The translations under genes were made by a program, and so were the position numbers. Positions 36,384 through 46,103 of a stretch of 64,000 bases of DNA are shown here, one piece after another (position 1 is the stretch's first letter; each line of letters begins with the position of its first letter). The DNA comes from Mucilaginibacter saanensis (lineage in GTDB: Bacteria; Bacteroidota; Bacteroidia; Sphingobacteriales; Sphingobacteriaceae): assembly GCF_014200575.1 (NCBI RefSeq), contig NZ_JACHBZ010000018.1:62001-126000 (forward strand). Direction: 5' to 3'. Below the pieces are notes generated by a model, which made no database searches, was not told the DNA's origin, and saw only the letters and a program-made list of their open reading frames with translations.

Positions 36384-37049
36384 CTATGCTTTTGCCAGTA
36401 GTTTAATGTCTTTCACTTCCAATACCTGTTTGGAGTAGCCCTTAATTACACTGTTAATCATGGCCAGCCCAAGATCATGAAGGGTGTTACCATTGTTGGG
36501 GAATAGCATGCTTAGCAGTGGATATAACCTGTTGATGATTTTATAATACGATTTAATATTTTGCTGCCCGGCCGTAGGCCTCATAAAGCCGGGGCGAAAA
36601 TTGTACACCTTTTTGAATGGCAGCCCCATCAGGGCATTTTCTGTTTTTCCTTTTACCCTGGCCCACATCACCTTTCCTTTTTCGGAGCCATCCGTGTGGC
36701 TGCCTGAAACATGACCAAATATCATTTTGGGATTAAGGCTTACCAGCTTTTGGGCAAAATGCATGGTAGCATCGTAAGTAATGTGGCTGTATGCCTCCTC
36801 AGTCATTCCTCTTGAACTTATGCCGGCGCAATAAAAACAGGCATCGTAACCGCTTAGCTGATCCTGAATGTTATCGAGGTTAAAAAAATCAGGCACAATA
36901 CATTCTTTTAATTTGGGATGTTTGGCACCCAGGTAAGGTTTACGGTTAATCATGAGCACCTGGTTTATATCCGCATGTGCCAGACATTCAAATAATACGC
37001 CTTCGCCAACAAGACCCGTAGCTCCGGTAATGATCACTTTAATTGCCAT
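36384..37049 (-). CDS. Atypical SDR / NAD-dependent epimerase-like protein
   Basis: The 221-residue protein has the nucleotide-binding start VIITGATGLVGEGVLFECL (GATGLVG at about 8-14) and the YDACFYCAGISSRGMTE region, but no YxxxK at the usual place, which marks it as an atypical short-chain dehydrogenase of the NmrA/TMR type. The C-terminal half (PGFMRPTAGQQNIKSYYKI) is conserved in such proteins. Activity unknown; many relatives bind NAD(P) without catalysis. It is divergent from arfB. Confidence 0.8.
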   Translation of the reverse strand: MAIKVIITGATGLVGEGVLFECLAHADINQVLMINRKPYLGAKHPKLKECIVPDFFNLDNIQDQLSGYDACFYCAGISSRGMTEEAYSHITYDATMHFAQKLVSLNPKMIFGHVSGSHTDGSEKGKVMWARVKGKTENALMGLPFKKVYNFRPGFMRPTAGQQNIKSYYKIINRLYPLLSMLFPNNGNTLHDLGLAMINSVIKGYSKQVLEVKDIKLLAKA

Positions 37050-37227
37050 AGTTTAATACCGCTATTTAATTGGTGCAAAGGTCAATATAATATTAAAGAT
37101 AAACTTTGCTGAGCAGGCCAAATTTACTTTGTTGAGCAGTCCGCATTTAACGCTCTAATATTATATCTAAATCAAATATCTTACTTATTCATCAGCTTGC
37201 AGGATAACCAACTTGTACGTAAATGTT

Positions 37228-37235
37228 TACTTTTG
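37228..37235 (+). promoter_or_regulatory. Candidate -7 box for arfB (TACTTTTG)
   Basis: Exact TANNTTTG match ending 4 bases before the arfB ATG, which would make the transcript nearly leaderless. Confidence 0.35.
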
Positions 37236-37239
37236 AAAA

Positions 37240-37647
37240 ATGAACCTTATTAAATCTGATATTCAAAAGGAAGTTAGCTATAAAACATCACGCAGCGGCG
37301 GTAAAGGCGGTCAAAATGTAAATAAAGTATCAAGCAAGGTTGAACTACTATTTAACATAACCGGCTCCGCGTTATTTACCGACGAAGAAAAGCTGCTATT
37401 AAATGAAAAATTACAGAACCGTTTGAATAAAGATGGCTTGGTACAGGTAATTTGCGATGAAGAACGCAGCCAGTACCTGAACAAGGAAAAAGCTATGGAG
37501 AGGCTGATATTGCTGCTTATAAGAGCGCTGCAAAAGCCCAAGGTACGTAAGCCTACCAAGATAAGTAAGGGTGCAAAAGCGGCGCGCCTTGATAACAAGA
37601 AGAAACACGCTGCAAAAAAGGAGAACCGGAAAGTTGATTTTGATTAA
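37240..37647 (+). CDS. arfB: Alternative ribosome-rescue factor ArfB
   Basis: ArfB enters stalled ribosomes without a stop codon and hydrolyses the peptidyl-tRNA. The 135-residue protein has the catalytic GGQ at 23-25 (SRSGGKGGQNVNKVSSKVEL) and a Lys/Arg-rich C-terminal tail (AARLDNKKKHAAKKENRK) that in ArfB homologues binds the empty mRNA channel. Both are complete. It stands alone and may be nearly leaderless. Confidence 0.93.
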   Translation: MNLIKSDIQKEVSYKTSRSGGKGGQNVNKVSSKVELLFNITGSALFTDEEKLLLNEKLQNRLNKDGLVQVICDEERSQYLNKEKAMERLILLLIRALQKPKVRKPTKISKGAKAARLDNKKKHAAKKENRKVDFD

Positions 37648-37685
37648 AAGCAGCCATGCAGATCTGTACAACAGCTTTTAATTAA

Positions 37686-38645
37686 TTATTTAAATCGATA
37701 AGCTCCTGTTATGCTTGCCCATTGATGTGACCTTAGCATCTCTTTTACGTCGCGCGTGTGGAATATGGCTGCTATGTCAAATGCAAAGCGGCTGGTAGTA
37801 AATGCAACCCCCAGTTGATTACTAAATATTATCGGTTCTTTATCTAAAGTAACCTGCAGGCTGTTAGGATCATGATCTTTATTGAACAAGCTGCCTTGAA
37901 TAGTGGCATCATAGGCTACCACGTTAATTTGCGGTTTGTAGTAAAAAAATATTTCGTGCGTATGCAGTAATCCGGGTTGGTCCTGTGCCGATACGGTACT
38001 TTGGGTGCTTATGGAGTTAAACAACTGGTTAAAATTACCCAAACGCAAAAGCGGACCTAAACCTGCACCTGTAAAACCGTTGCCCAGGTTGGCGTACGAG
38101 CTCAGGCTCACATCTATCCAGGAGGCCCGGGCCAGTAATTTATTATACTCGGCGCCCAGGTTAAGTTCGGCATTATTCCTGATCTGGTACTGCCAGCCGT
38201 TAAGGTGATAAAAGCCAAAGGTATTATGGATCAGCTTTTGTACAGGCTCGCCACCTGCAGCCGGCCCTACAATGCCTATCTGCGCGCTTAGTTTAAGGTT
38301 GCTTTCGTTTTTATAAAGAAAATTAAGGGTTGAACCAATATAGGAGTAAGCAGCAAACGGTCTGTCAATATAAGAGGCATTAGGTACAAAACCTGATTGC
38401 GGGTTGTACATTTTTTGCCCTATCTCAAAACCGAGTACCTTGTTTTGCAGATCGCTGCCGGTATTGTTAACGGTTAATGCCTTGCGGTAATAGAAGAAAA
38501 TTCCGTTGGTGTAATACCTGTCTGAACCCTGGCCCAGGTAAGAGTCATTATCTGTTTGTATGGCAAATTCGTGGCTGCGTGTTTGGGCAAATAAACTGAT
38601 GGTACCAAACAGGCACAGCAGTGTCAGGAATAGTTTATGACGCAT
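37686..38645 (-). CDS. lpxR: Lipid A deacylase LpxR-family outer-membrane protein
   Basis: LpxR is an outer-membrane barrel that removes the 3'-acyloxyacyl group of lipid A. The 319-residue protein has a signal peptide (ends LFAQ, 21) and the family start NDSYLGQGSDRYYTNGIFF (about 33-51), with the conserved Asn/Asp-rich active region, followed by barrel strands and a terminal aromatic (AYRFK). Activity on lipid A is inferred from the family. It is transcribed the same way as lon upstream but separated by a terminator. Confidence 0.85.
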   Translation of the reverse strand: MRHKLFLTLLCLFGTISLFAQTRSHEFAIQTDNDSYLGQGSDRYYTNGIFFYYRKALTVNNTGSDLQNKVLGFEIGQKMYNPQSGFVPNASYIDRPFAAYSYIGSTLNFLYKNESNLKLSAQIGIVGPAAGGEPVQKLIHNTFGFYHLNGWQYQIRNNAELNLGAEYNKLLARASWIDVSLSSYANLGNGFTGAGLGPLLRLGNFNQLFNSISTQSTVSAQDQPGLLHTHEIFFYYKPQINVVAYDATIQGSLFNKDHDPNSLQVTLDKEPIIFSNQLGVAFTTSRFAFDIAAIFHTRDVKEMLRSHQWASITGAYRFK

Positions 38646-38703
38646 TAGGTTGTTAAATATATAAGCTCCTAATATAAAAAAATTGAACTGATTTATAAGT
38701 GAG

Positions 38704-38742
38704 CAAAAAAAGAGGGACTAAAATTAATTTAGCCCCTCTTTT
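38704..38742 (-). terminator. Intrinsic terminator after lon
   Basis: Stem AAAAAAGAGGGACTAAA / TTTAGCCCCTCTTTTTT around 38705-38742. On the plus strand one A-C mismatch interrupts it, but on the minus strand the same position is a G-U pair, so the hairpin is complete only for lon transcripts. Confidence 0.88.
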
Positions 38743-41217
38743 TTAGTTTGCAATTGCTTTTTGATCCTCTTTAACAGTAAGGTCAAGCGGTTCGCTTACC
38801 TTTTCATCTAAAAGAGCCAGGGCAATTACATCGCGCATATCGGTTACATAATGAAAATTAAGGTCTTTAATATAATCTTCCTTAATTTCCAGAATATCCT
38901 TTTGGTTTGATTTGCACAGGATGATCTCCTTAATGTTGGCACGTTTAGCTGCCAGTATCTTTTCTTTGATCCCGCCAACGGCTAAAACGCGGCCGCGTAG
39001 GGTAATCTCGCCGGTCATGGCCAGGTTAGGTTTTACCTTACGCTGGGTAAATGCCGAAACCAAAGCGGTAAGCATGGTTATACCAGCCGATGGCCCATCC
39101 TTAGGTGTGGCACCAGCCGGAACGTGTACATGAACATCCCACAAGTCAAAAAGCTTTGGATTGATGTCAAAGTAGTTTGCATGCGCGCGCAGATAAGCAA
39201 GCGCAATGGTTACCGACTCCTTCATCACATCGCCGAGGCTACCTGTTAGTGTTAAACGGCCTTTGCCCGGGCTTAGGCTGGCCTCAATAAACAGAATATC
39301 GCCACCTACTGATGTCCAGGCCAGGCCTGTAACAACGCCGGCAACGTTATTACCTTCATAAAGATCTTTATCGAAGATAGGAGCGCCCAATATTTTTTCT
39401 ATGTCTTTTTTATTTACCACAGGGTTGTATGCCTCTTCCATGGCTATATTTTTAGCCACCCCGCGCACTACCGAACCTATCTTTTTCTCGAGGGAACGCA
39501 CGCCTGATTCGCGGGTATAATCAACTATCAGCTTTTCAAGTACATCAGTTTTAAGACTTACATCTTTTAATTTTAAACCATGTGCCTCGCGCTGCTTGGG
39601 TACCAGGTGCTGTTTGGCTATTTCAATTTTTTCTTCAATGGTGTAACCGTTCACCTCAATAATCTCCATCCTGTCTAACAGGGCAGGTTGTATATTGCTT
39701 AATGAGTTGGCAGTTGCGATAAACATCACGTTTGACAGGTCAAAATCCATCTCTACATAATGATCATAAAAAGTGCTGTTCTGTTCCGGGTCAAGCACTT
39801 CCAGCAAAGCTGACGATGGATCGCCCCTGAAATCGTTACCTACTTTATCAATCTCGTCCAGTATAAATACAGGATTGGCTGCACCGGCCTTTTTTACCGA
39901 TTGAATGATACGGCCCGGCATGGCGCCAATATAGGTTTTGCGATGGCCCCTTATTTCGGCCTCATCACGAATACCGCCCAAAGCCATGCGTACATATTTG
40001 CGCCCTAAAGCCTTGGCAATTGATTTTCCTAATGATGTTTTACCAACTCCCGGAGGGCCAACCAAACAAAGTATAGGGGCTTTCATATCGTGCTTTAACT
40101 TCAGCACGGCCAGGTATTCAATAATGCGTTGTTTTACTTTATCTAAACCAAAATGGTCTTTATCCAAAACCTTTTGAGCGCGTTTAAGGTCAAAGTTATC
40201 TTTAGTAAACTCATTCCATGGCAGGTCAAGCAGTAGCTCCAGGTAATTGATCTGTACCGAATAATCTGCTGCCGCCGGGTTGGTGCGGGCCAGTTTTTCA
40301 AGTTCTTTGGCAAAGTGATCTTTTACCTCTTTGGCCCATTTCTTTTTAAGTGCGCGTTGTTTCAGGCTGTCTATTTCCAGATCGGGCGAGTTGCCGCCTA
40401 ATTCTTCCTGAATGGTTTTTAACTGCTGATTTAAGAAATAATCCCTTTGCTGTTTATCCAGATCAACCCTTACTTTGGTTTGTATCTGATTTTTAAGTTC
40501 CAGCATTTGCAAATCAAGCGTTAAGTGTTCCAATACCAGATTGGCTCTTTCGCGCAGGTTGGCCACCTCCAGCAAACGCTGCTTGGCGGTCATATCGGCA
40601 TTCATGTTTGATGATATAAAATTGATCAAAAATGAGGTGCTTTCAATATTGCGGATAGCTATACCGGCTTCGCTCGGGATATTGGGCGAAAGCTGTATGA
40701 TATTCATGGCCATATCCTTGATAGAGGATACCATGGCCTTAAATTCCTTATCCTCTTTTGCTTTTATTTCTTTAAAAGGCTCAACAGTAGCCTTAATGTA
40801 GGGCTCGCTCTGCACTTCGTCTTTTAAAACAAAGCGTTTTTTACCCTGGATGATAACAGTGGTGTTACCGTCGGGCATTTGCAGCATTTTGATGATGAGC
40901 GCTATAGTACCGATTTTGTTCAGTTGGCTAAAATTAGGGTCTTCGATCCCCACATCTTGTTGAGAAACTACCCCAATCATTCGATTGCCTTTGTTGGCAT
41001 CGCGTATCAGCTTAATTGATTTATCCCTGCCAACAGTTATCGGTATTACTACGCCGGGAAATAAAACGGTATTGCGCAAAGGCAATATCGATAATACTTC
41101 GGGCATTTCCTCGTTGTTCATTTCCTCCTCATCTTCAGTTGACATAAGCGGAAAGAACTCTGAATCTTCGTTTATTACCGGTAAAGCATTTTTGAAATCA
41201 AATGGATCAAAAGTCAT
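38743..41217 (-). CDS. lon: ATP-dependent protease La (Lon)
   Basis: Lon degrades misfolded and regulatory proteins. The 824-residue protein has the N-terminal substrate domain (LPLRNTVLFPGVVIPITVGR, about 45-64), a coiled region, the AAA+ module with Walker A GPPGVGKTSLGK (about 389-400), Walker B VFILDEIDKVG and the protease domain with catalytic Ser in TPKDGPSAGI plus the downstream Lys. All are present. The acidic N-terminal lead before the LON domain (about 1-38) is usual in Bacteroidota. The promoter region upstream is a 367-base AT-rich gap. Confidence 0.96.
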   Translation of the reverse strand: MTFDPFDFKNALPVINEDSEFFPLMSTEDEEEMNNEEMPEVLSILPLRNTVLFPGVVIPITVGRDKSIKLIRDANKGNRMIGVVSQQDVGIEDPNFSQLNKIGTIALIIKMLQMPDGNTTVIIQGKKRFVLKDEVQSEPYIKATVEPFKEIKAKEDKEFKAMVSSIKDMAMNIIQLSPNIPSEAGIAIRNIESTSFLINFISSNMNADMTAKQRLLEVANLRERANLVLEHLTLDLQMLELKNQIQTKVRVDLDKQQRDYFLNQQLKTIQEELGGNSPDLEIDSLKQRALKKKWAKEVKDHFAKELEKLARTNPAAADYSVQINYLELLLDLPWNEFTKDNFDLKRAQKVLDKDHFGLDKVKQRIIEYLAVLKLKHDMKAPILCLVGPPGVGKTSLGKSIAKALGRKYVRMALGGIRDEAEIRGHRKTYIGAMPGRIIQSVKKAGAANPVFILDEIDKVGNDFRGDPSSALLEVLDPEQNSTFYDHYVEMDFDLSNVMFIATANSLSNIQPALLDRMEIIEVNGYTIEEKIEIAKQHLVPKQREAHGLKLKDVSLKTDVLEKLIVDYTRESGVRSLEKKIGSVVRGVAKNIAMEEAYNPVVNKKDIEKILGAPIFDKDLYEGNNVAGVVTGLAWTSVGGDILFIEASLSPGKGRLTLTGSLGDVMKESVTIALAYLRAHANYFDINPKLFDLWDVHVHVPAGATPKDGPSAGITMLTALVSAFTQRKVKPNLAMTGEITLRGRVLAVGGIKEKILAAKRANIKEIILCKSNQKDILEIKEDYIKDLNFHYVTDMRDVIALALLDEKVSEPLDLTVKEDQKAIAN

Positions 41218-41584
41218 TAATTATATTTTATATGTAGAAAAAACCGTCATGTTGTCAGCCTGTAATAATACAGGCAAGTTAAATACAGGTAAAATTGCGG
41301 TTGTTACCTTTCAGGTACTATGTTTCAAGAGCTGTGCCAAGTTATGGTAATAATTGTAAACAAGCAATTTGGCAGTATAATAGTTTCACTATGTGCTTAT
41401 TGTAAATGGTGGCAATGTTTATTAATTAAATGAGAATTTATTGTTAAAGATGAAAAAAAGTCATACTATAGCCTTCTGAAATATTCATCGAACAATGTTT
41501 TTTTGATAAAAACGCTGTTTGACATAATAATTTGGTACAATGTTAGTTAATGTTATACTGTTTTTCTTTCACCATTAATCCCTG
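41218..41584. other. Divergent intergenic region between lon and a TPR gene
   Basis: This 367-base region must hold both promoters. It contains an 18-base hairpin GCCTGTA-ATAA-TACAGGC (41258-41275) and a possible longer arm pair GCCAA ... TTGGC (about 41338-41374). No coding sequence, RNA gene or exact TANNTTTG box next to either gene was seen. Confidence 0.5.
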
Positions 41585-42226
41585 ATGAAGTTATCGGTCA
41601 TAGTATCTTTTTTGATTATGTCTTCGCTTGAGTCAGCATCAGCGCAAAGTGCCTATGTTAAAATGGGCCAGCAGGCCCTGATGGATGGCGATTTCAGGTC
41701 GGCGGTGTCGCACCTGGAAAAGGCATGCATTACCGACTCAACCAATGCCAATGCATTGTGGATGCTGGGGTATTCTTACTACCATAGTGATAACTATAAA
41801 AAATCAATTGCGGCTTACACCCGTGTTATTGCCATAAAACCTGCGGATGCTACTGCTTACTACTACAGGGCCCGCGCAAAAAGTTATTTGGGGAGGGATA
41901 ACCAAACTAATGCTGCTGATAAGGAACTATACCTGTTAGGGGCAATTGTTGATTTAACCAAGGCAATATCCATCAACAGCGATCCTAATGATAATAAATA
42001 TTACCAGAACAGGGGTATAGCCTATCGTGATTATGGAATGTTTAAGCTGCAAAATAATTCGCATTTTTATGACAGATCAAGGGGCATCAACTCCTTAAAG
42101 GCTTCTATTACTGATCTTGAAAAGGTGTTGAGTGGTAACGCTGGCCGAACCGATATTTCGAGTTTAATTGACCAGTCAAAAGAAAAGCTAATACAAGCCA
42201 CGGTACCTACTGTGGCGCACCATTAA
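41585..42226 (+). CDS. Periplasmic tetratricopeptide-repeat protein
   Basis: The 213-residue protein has a signal peptide (MKLSVIVSFLIMSSLESASA) and TPR repeats: GQQALMDGDFRSAVSHLEKA (about 28-47), ALWMLGYSYYHSDNYKKSIA (about 56-75), AYYYRARAKSYLG (90-) and KYYQNRGIAYRDYGMFKLQ (about 139-157). TPRs mediate protein contacts; no catalytic domain is present. It is convergent with a small lipoprotein gene. Confidence 0.8.
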   Translation: MKLSVIVSFLIMSSLESASAQSAYVKMGQQALMDGDFRSAVSHLEKACITDSTNANALWMLGYSYYHSDNYKKSIAAYTRVIAIKPADATAYYYRARAKSYLGRDNQTNAADKELYLLGAIVDLTKAISINSDPNDNKYYQNRGIAYRDYGMFKLQNNSHFYDRSRGINSLKASITDLEKVLSGNAGRTDISSLIDQSKEKLIQATVPTVAHH

Positions 42227-42268
42227 TCAAATTACCCGAAAGTTTGTAGATAATATTTTGGCTGACCG

Positions 42269-42829
42269 CTATTTTTGCGGTGCCTTTAAAATACCTTCAA
42301 TACGGTAATTATTTCGGCCCATCAACCTTACTTGCTGCCATTTTTCAATCAGGTAAACAGAGTCAGGAAAGTAGCTCAGTTTCTCCCTTGTTTCATACAG
42401 CAGGTTTTTGGTATGGTTGTATACCAGTACCCATTTCACCTTGTCCTTGTCTTTTTTAATTACCACTTTGGTGGTGCGCAGGTCTGGATATTTGGCGGTG
42501 TATATCAGCAAGCTATCAGAAGCCAGCACGCTGTAGCTGTTTTTCCAGGCCGGCCTGTTAATGTCTGATTGGATGAACAGGTTGAGTTCCTGCCCCCAGT
42601 TACTTATATGTACGGTTTTGGTTTCGGTTATGCCGTTATGGGTTACCGTTTTATTAACCTCCGGATTTAACTTTTTAAGCCTTGCAGTATCGGCTTTAAA
42701 ATAGCCGCCTATATCAAAAAAGGCGTTGCTTTGCTTAATATCCGGCCTGCATGAGGGCAGGCCGGATAGGAGCGTTATACCGCCTATGATGGCGGTTAAG
42801 GGTAATAATTTCAATTTATACCAATACAT
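42269..42829 (-). CDS. Small lipoprotein, hypothetical
   Basis: The 186-residue product has a lipobox (LSGLPSC, Cys27) after a short hydrophobic helix, then a soluble domain without recognised family (FFDIGGYFKADTARLKKLNP, TKTVHISNWGQELNLFI, VKWVLVYNHTKNLLYE, RIEGILKA). Its start overlaps the end of gpmI by 14 bases, so it is probably translated from the gpmI transcript. Function unknown. Confidence 0.65.
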   Translation of the reverse strand: MYWYKLKLLPLTAIIGGITLLSGLPSCRPDIKQSNAFFDIGGYFKADTARLKKLNPEVNKTVTHNGITETKTVHISNWGQELNLFIQSDINRPAWKNSYSVLASDSLLIYTAKYPDLRTTKVVIKKDKDKVKWVLVYNHTKNLLYETREKLSYFPDSVYLIEKWQQVRLMGRNNYRIEGILKAPQK

Positions 42830-44339
42830 TACCGGTCATTTCCTGAGGAATAGTCACACCCAATATACTTAATATAGTAGGTGCCACATCGCCCAGTTTA
42901 CCATCATTTACATGCTTCACATCTTTATCAATAATAATGCAAGGCACCAGATTGGTAGTATGTGCGGTATTAGGCGTACCATCTTCATTAACCATGTAGT
43001 CGGCATTACCATGGTCAGCTATAATGATAAAAGAATAACCATTAGCTATACCGGCTTCAACTACTGCTTTTGCGCAGGCATCAGCAGTTTCTGCAGCTTT
43101 TACTACGGCACTAAAAACACCTGTGTGGCCTACCATGTCGGTATTGGCAAAGTTCAGGCAAATAAAATCGGGCCAGCCGCTTTCAAGCTCGGGGATGATA
43201 GCATCACGTATGCCTGCTGCACTCATTTCAGGTTGCAGGTCATAGGTAGCAACTTTAGGCGATGGTACCAGTAAACGTTTTTCGTTATCAAATTCTTTTT
43301 CGCGGCCACCCGAGAAAAAGAAGGTAACGTGTGGATATTTCTCAGTTTCGGCGATCCTGATTTGCGTTTTTCCGGCATCCTGTAAAATTTCGCCCAAGGT
43401 TTTGGTCAGGTCCTCTTTGTTAAATATCACCTGTACGTTTTTAAACGTTTCATCATATGGGGTCATGGTGATGTAACGGATATTTAATGGGTGCAGGTTA
43501 TACTCGGGGAATGATTTTTGAGTAAGGGCTACGCTGATTTCGCGGCCCCTGTCTGTACGGAAGTTGAAACAGATCACCACATCCCCATCCTTAATAACGG
43601 CCAGCGGTTTACCATTTGAATCAACCCTTACCAACGGTTTCACAAACTCATCAGTAACGCCATCTTCGTATGATTTTTTTATTGAATCGGCAATATGCTG
43701 GGTGGCTTCGCCTTCGCCGTTAACCATCAGGTCATAAGCCAGCTTTACCCTTTCCCAGCGGTTGTCGCGGTCCATGGCATAATAACGGCCAATGGCCGAT
43801 GCCAGTTTTACATTTGATCCGTCAATATGCTGTTCCAGATCGGTTATAAAATTAAAACCCGATTTTGGATCTGTATCACGGCCATCTAAAAATGCATGGA
43901 TAAAAACATTATCCAGGTTAAACTGGGTTGCAGCATCACATAAACCCTTTACGTGTCTGATGTGTGAATGTACACCGCCATCAGATACCAGCCCGATAAA
44001 ATGAACACTGCGGTTATTTTGTTTAGCATATTCAAATGCATCCTTAAGTACGGGGATAGTAGGTAGTTCATGATCATCAACTGCTTTGTGTATGCGGCCT
44101 AACTCCTGATAAACTACTCGTCCGGCACCTAAATTCATGTGCCCAACCTCTGAGTTTCCCATTTGCCCGGCTGGTAAACCTACCGCGGTTCCTGAAGCCT
44201 CCAATTTTGAATTTGGATATTGCTGCAATAAGCCATCAAAAAATGGCGTATTTGCTGCAATTATAGCGTTTGACTCGTCATTGCGGCCATAGCCCCAACC
44301 GTCAAGAATTATTAATGCAAGTTTTTTTTGATTTTCCAC
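42816..44339 (-). CDS. gpmI: 2,3-bisphosphoglycerate-independent phosphoglycerate mutase
   Basis: GpmI interconverts 3- and 2-phosphoglycerate in glycolysis. The 507-residue protein has the alkaline-phosphatase-type metal site ILDGWGYG (11-18) and the phosphoserine nucleophile Ser63 in QMGNSEVGHMN, plus HAFLDGRDT and the C-terminal metal ligands in ADHGNADYM. The start is a GTG at 44339; the TANNTTTG box at 44344-44351 is so close that the transcript may be almost leaderless. A small lipoprotein gene overlaps its end. Confidence 0.95.
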   Translation of the reverse strand: MENQKKLALIILDGWGYGRNDESNAIIAANTPFFDGLLQQYPNSKLEASGTAVGLPAGQMGNSEVGHMNLGAGRVVYQELGRIHKAVDDHELPTIPVLKDAFEYAKQNNRSVHFIGLVSDGGVHSHIRHVKGLCDAATQFNLDNVFIHAFLDGRDTDPKSGFNFITDLEQHIDGSNVKLASAIGRYYAMDRDNRWERVKLAYDLMVNGEGEATQHIADSIKKSYEDGVTDEFVKPLVRVDSNGKPLAVIKDGDVVICFNFRTDRGREISVALTQKSFPEYNLHPLNIRYITMTPYDETFKNVQVIFNKEDLTKTLGEILQDAGKTQIRIAETEKYPHVTFFFSGGREKEFDNEKRLLVPSPKVATYDLQPEMSAAGIRDAIIPELESGWPDFICLNFANTDMVGHTGVFSAVVKAAETADACAKAVVEAGIANGYSFIIIADHGNADYMVNEDGTPNTAHTTNLVPCIIIDKDVKHVNDGKLGDVAPTILSILGVTIPQEMTGNVLV

Positions 44340-44343
44340 ATCG

Positions 44344-44351
44344 CAAATATA
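44344..44351 (-). promoter_or_regulatory. Candidate -7 box for gpmI (TATATTTG on the minus strand)
   Basis: Exact TANNTTTG match 5 bases upstream of the gpmI GTG start, implying a leaderless or nearly leaderless transcript if functional. Confidence 0.35.
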
Positions 44352-44516
44352 AATGCAACGCTGTACTTTATATTATAAATTTTTTAATTTAGGTTAGCGC
44401 AGCGGTCGGGCTTGTTATTTGAATAATATTTAAATATAAAAACAGTTATACCATGTTAAATGGTATAGTGCCTTTGCTGCTTAAACTTAACTGCCGTTTA
44501 TTTCGTAATATATAAT

Positions 44517-44912
44517 ATGAAGCTAATTTGTCTGCCATCGTTTATTATTTTATTGCTCCTGCCGCATATAGCTCCGGCAGACCCGATAGATAATGTAGCT
44601 AACCTTATTAAACAGGGCAATACCCGGGAGCTGGCTCAATTATTTGCTGCCAATGTTGAAATAGCCATAATTGACGATGAAAGCATTTATTCGCAAACGC
44701 AGGCTACACTGATACTTGATAAGTTTTTTTCAAAGAATAAACCCAAAAGCATCAAGCTGCTGCACAAGGTAAATTCAAGTGCAAATTACAGGTTCGGGGT
44801 ATTTATTTTAACTACAGAGAGCGGATTGTACCGCGTTGCCCTCACCCTAAAAGGGAATAATGATAAAATGAATATTATTGAACTACGTATTGAAAATGAA
44901 AAGGTTAAATAA
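44517..44912 (+). CDS. DUF4783 family exported protein
   Basis: The 131-residue protein has a signal peptide (MKLICLPSFIILLLLPHIAPA) and one compact alpha/beta domain of the DUF4783 type (IDNVANLIKQGNTRELAQLF, ILDKFFSKNKPKSIKLLHKV, GVFILTTESGLYRVALTLKG), resembling NTF2-like folds. In Bacteroidota it is often next to nadC, as here. Function unknown. Confidence 0.8.
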   Translation: MKLICLPSFIILLLLPHIAPADPIDNVANLIKQGNTRELAQLFAANVEIAIIDDESIYSQTQATLILDKFFSKNKPKSIKLLHKVNSSANYRFGVFILTTESGLYRVALTLKGNNDKMNIIELRIENEKVK

Positions 44913-45109
44913 CTACTCAGTTAATGTGTAAATAAATTCCGATTTTTCAGACGTTAGGGAAGCTTCATAGTTTTTGGAAGATTTATATAGCTACCTTGGT
45001 TGCTTTTAGACAACCCCTGAGGTGTTTTAACCATCGGTACATTAATTCGTGATTTGTAGGTCTATCTTCAATTTGCATATCTAAAACCTACGCATCCAAA
45101 AAATGTTGT

Positions 45110-45117
45110 TACTTTTG
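45110..45117 (+). promoter_or_regulatory. Candidate -7 box for nadC (TACTTTTG)
   Basis: Exact TANNTTTG match ending 20 bases before the nadC start. Confidence 0.48.
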
Positions 45118-45137
45118 AGCCTTAAAAGGTAACAAAC

Positions 45138-45980
45138 TTGGATAAAGAACTTATACAACATTTTATAATTGAAGCATTAAAGGAGGATGTAGGCGATGGC
45201 GATCATACATCATTGTCAACTATTCCGGCTGATACCTTAGGTAAGGCAAAGCTTCTGGTAAAGGACGAAGGCATACTGGCCGGTGTTGAACTGGCTCTTG
45301 AAATTTTTAATGTAGTTGATGCCGGACTTAAGGTTAATGTATTTTTAAACGACGGTGCAACGGTAAAGCCTAAAGATGTTGCTTTTGAGGTGGAGGGCAA
45401 TGCCCAAAGCATCTTAAAGGCTGAGCGTTTGGTACTGAACTGTATGCAGCGCATGTCTGGAATTGCTACAACAACCCGCCAAATAGTTGAACTACTGAAC
45501 GGTACCAATACTAAAGTTTTGGATACCCGCAAAACTACTCCGGGACTGCGTTATCTTGAAAAATGGGCTGTGAGAATTGGCGGCGGTGTAAACCATCGTT
45601 TTGGCTTGTATGATATGATACTTATCAAGGATAATCATGTTGATTATGCCGGTGGTATAAGAGAGGCTATTGAACGCGCAAATCAGTACCTTACAGATAA
45701 TAATAAAAAACTGGCTATTGAAATTGAAGTACGGAACCTGGAAGAGCTTGACCAGGTTTTGCAAACAGGCCATGTAAACCGTATATTGTTGGATAACTTT
45801 AATTTTGCCGATTTAAGACAAGCAGTTAACATTATTCAAGGCAGGTTTATTACCGAAGCATCTGGTGGTATAACCATTGACAATATACGCGAGTATGCCG
45901 ATTGCGGGGTTGATTACATATCAGTTGGCGCATTAACACATTCTATAAAAAGTTTGGATCTGAGTTTAAAAGCTATTTAG
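45138..45980 (+). CDS. nadC: Nicotinate-nucleotide pyrophosphorylase (quinolinate PRTase)
   Basis: NadC converts quinolinate to nicotinate mononucleotide in NAD synthesis. The 280-residue protein has the N-terminal ALKEDVGDGDHTSLS, RLVLNCMQRMSGIATTTRQI, DTRKTTPGLRYLEKWAV and NHRFGLYDMILIKDNHV signatures. The start is a TTG at 45138, supported by the TANNTTTG box 20 bases before it and by the lack of an ATG in frame nearby. nadK elsewhere in the window acts later in the same pathway. Confidence 0.95.
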   Translation: MDKELIQHFIIEALKEDVGDGDHTSLSTIPADTLGKAKLLVKDEGILAGVELALEIFNVVDAGLKVNVFLNDGATVKPKDVAFEVEGNAQSILKAERLVLNCMQRMSGIATTTRQIVELLNGTNTKVLDTRKTTPGLRYLEKWAVRIGGGVNHRFGLYDMILIKDNHVDYAGGIREAIERANQYLTDNNKKLAIEIEVRNLEELDQVLQTGHVNRILLDNFNFADLRQAVNIIQGRFITEASGGITIDNIREYADCGVDYISVGALTHSIKSLDLSLKAI

Positions 45981-46103
45981 CTTTGGCAGACATACCAGGA
46001 CTTTAATTTATAGAATGAAATTTTATATTTAAATTATTGATTGGCATTTTAAGCGAATGATTAAAAATTTAGTACCATATCAATTTTGTAATATTGCAGG
46101 GAA

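Noticed and set aside
41258..41275. GCCTGTA-ATAA-TACAGGC hairpin as the lon heat-shock operator
   Set aside because: It does not match CIRCE or another operator I know, and the function cannot be supported.
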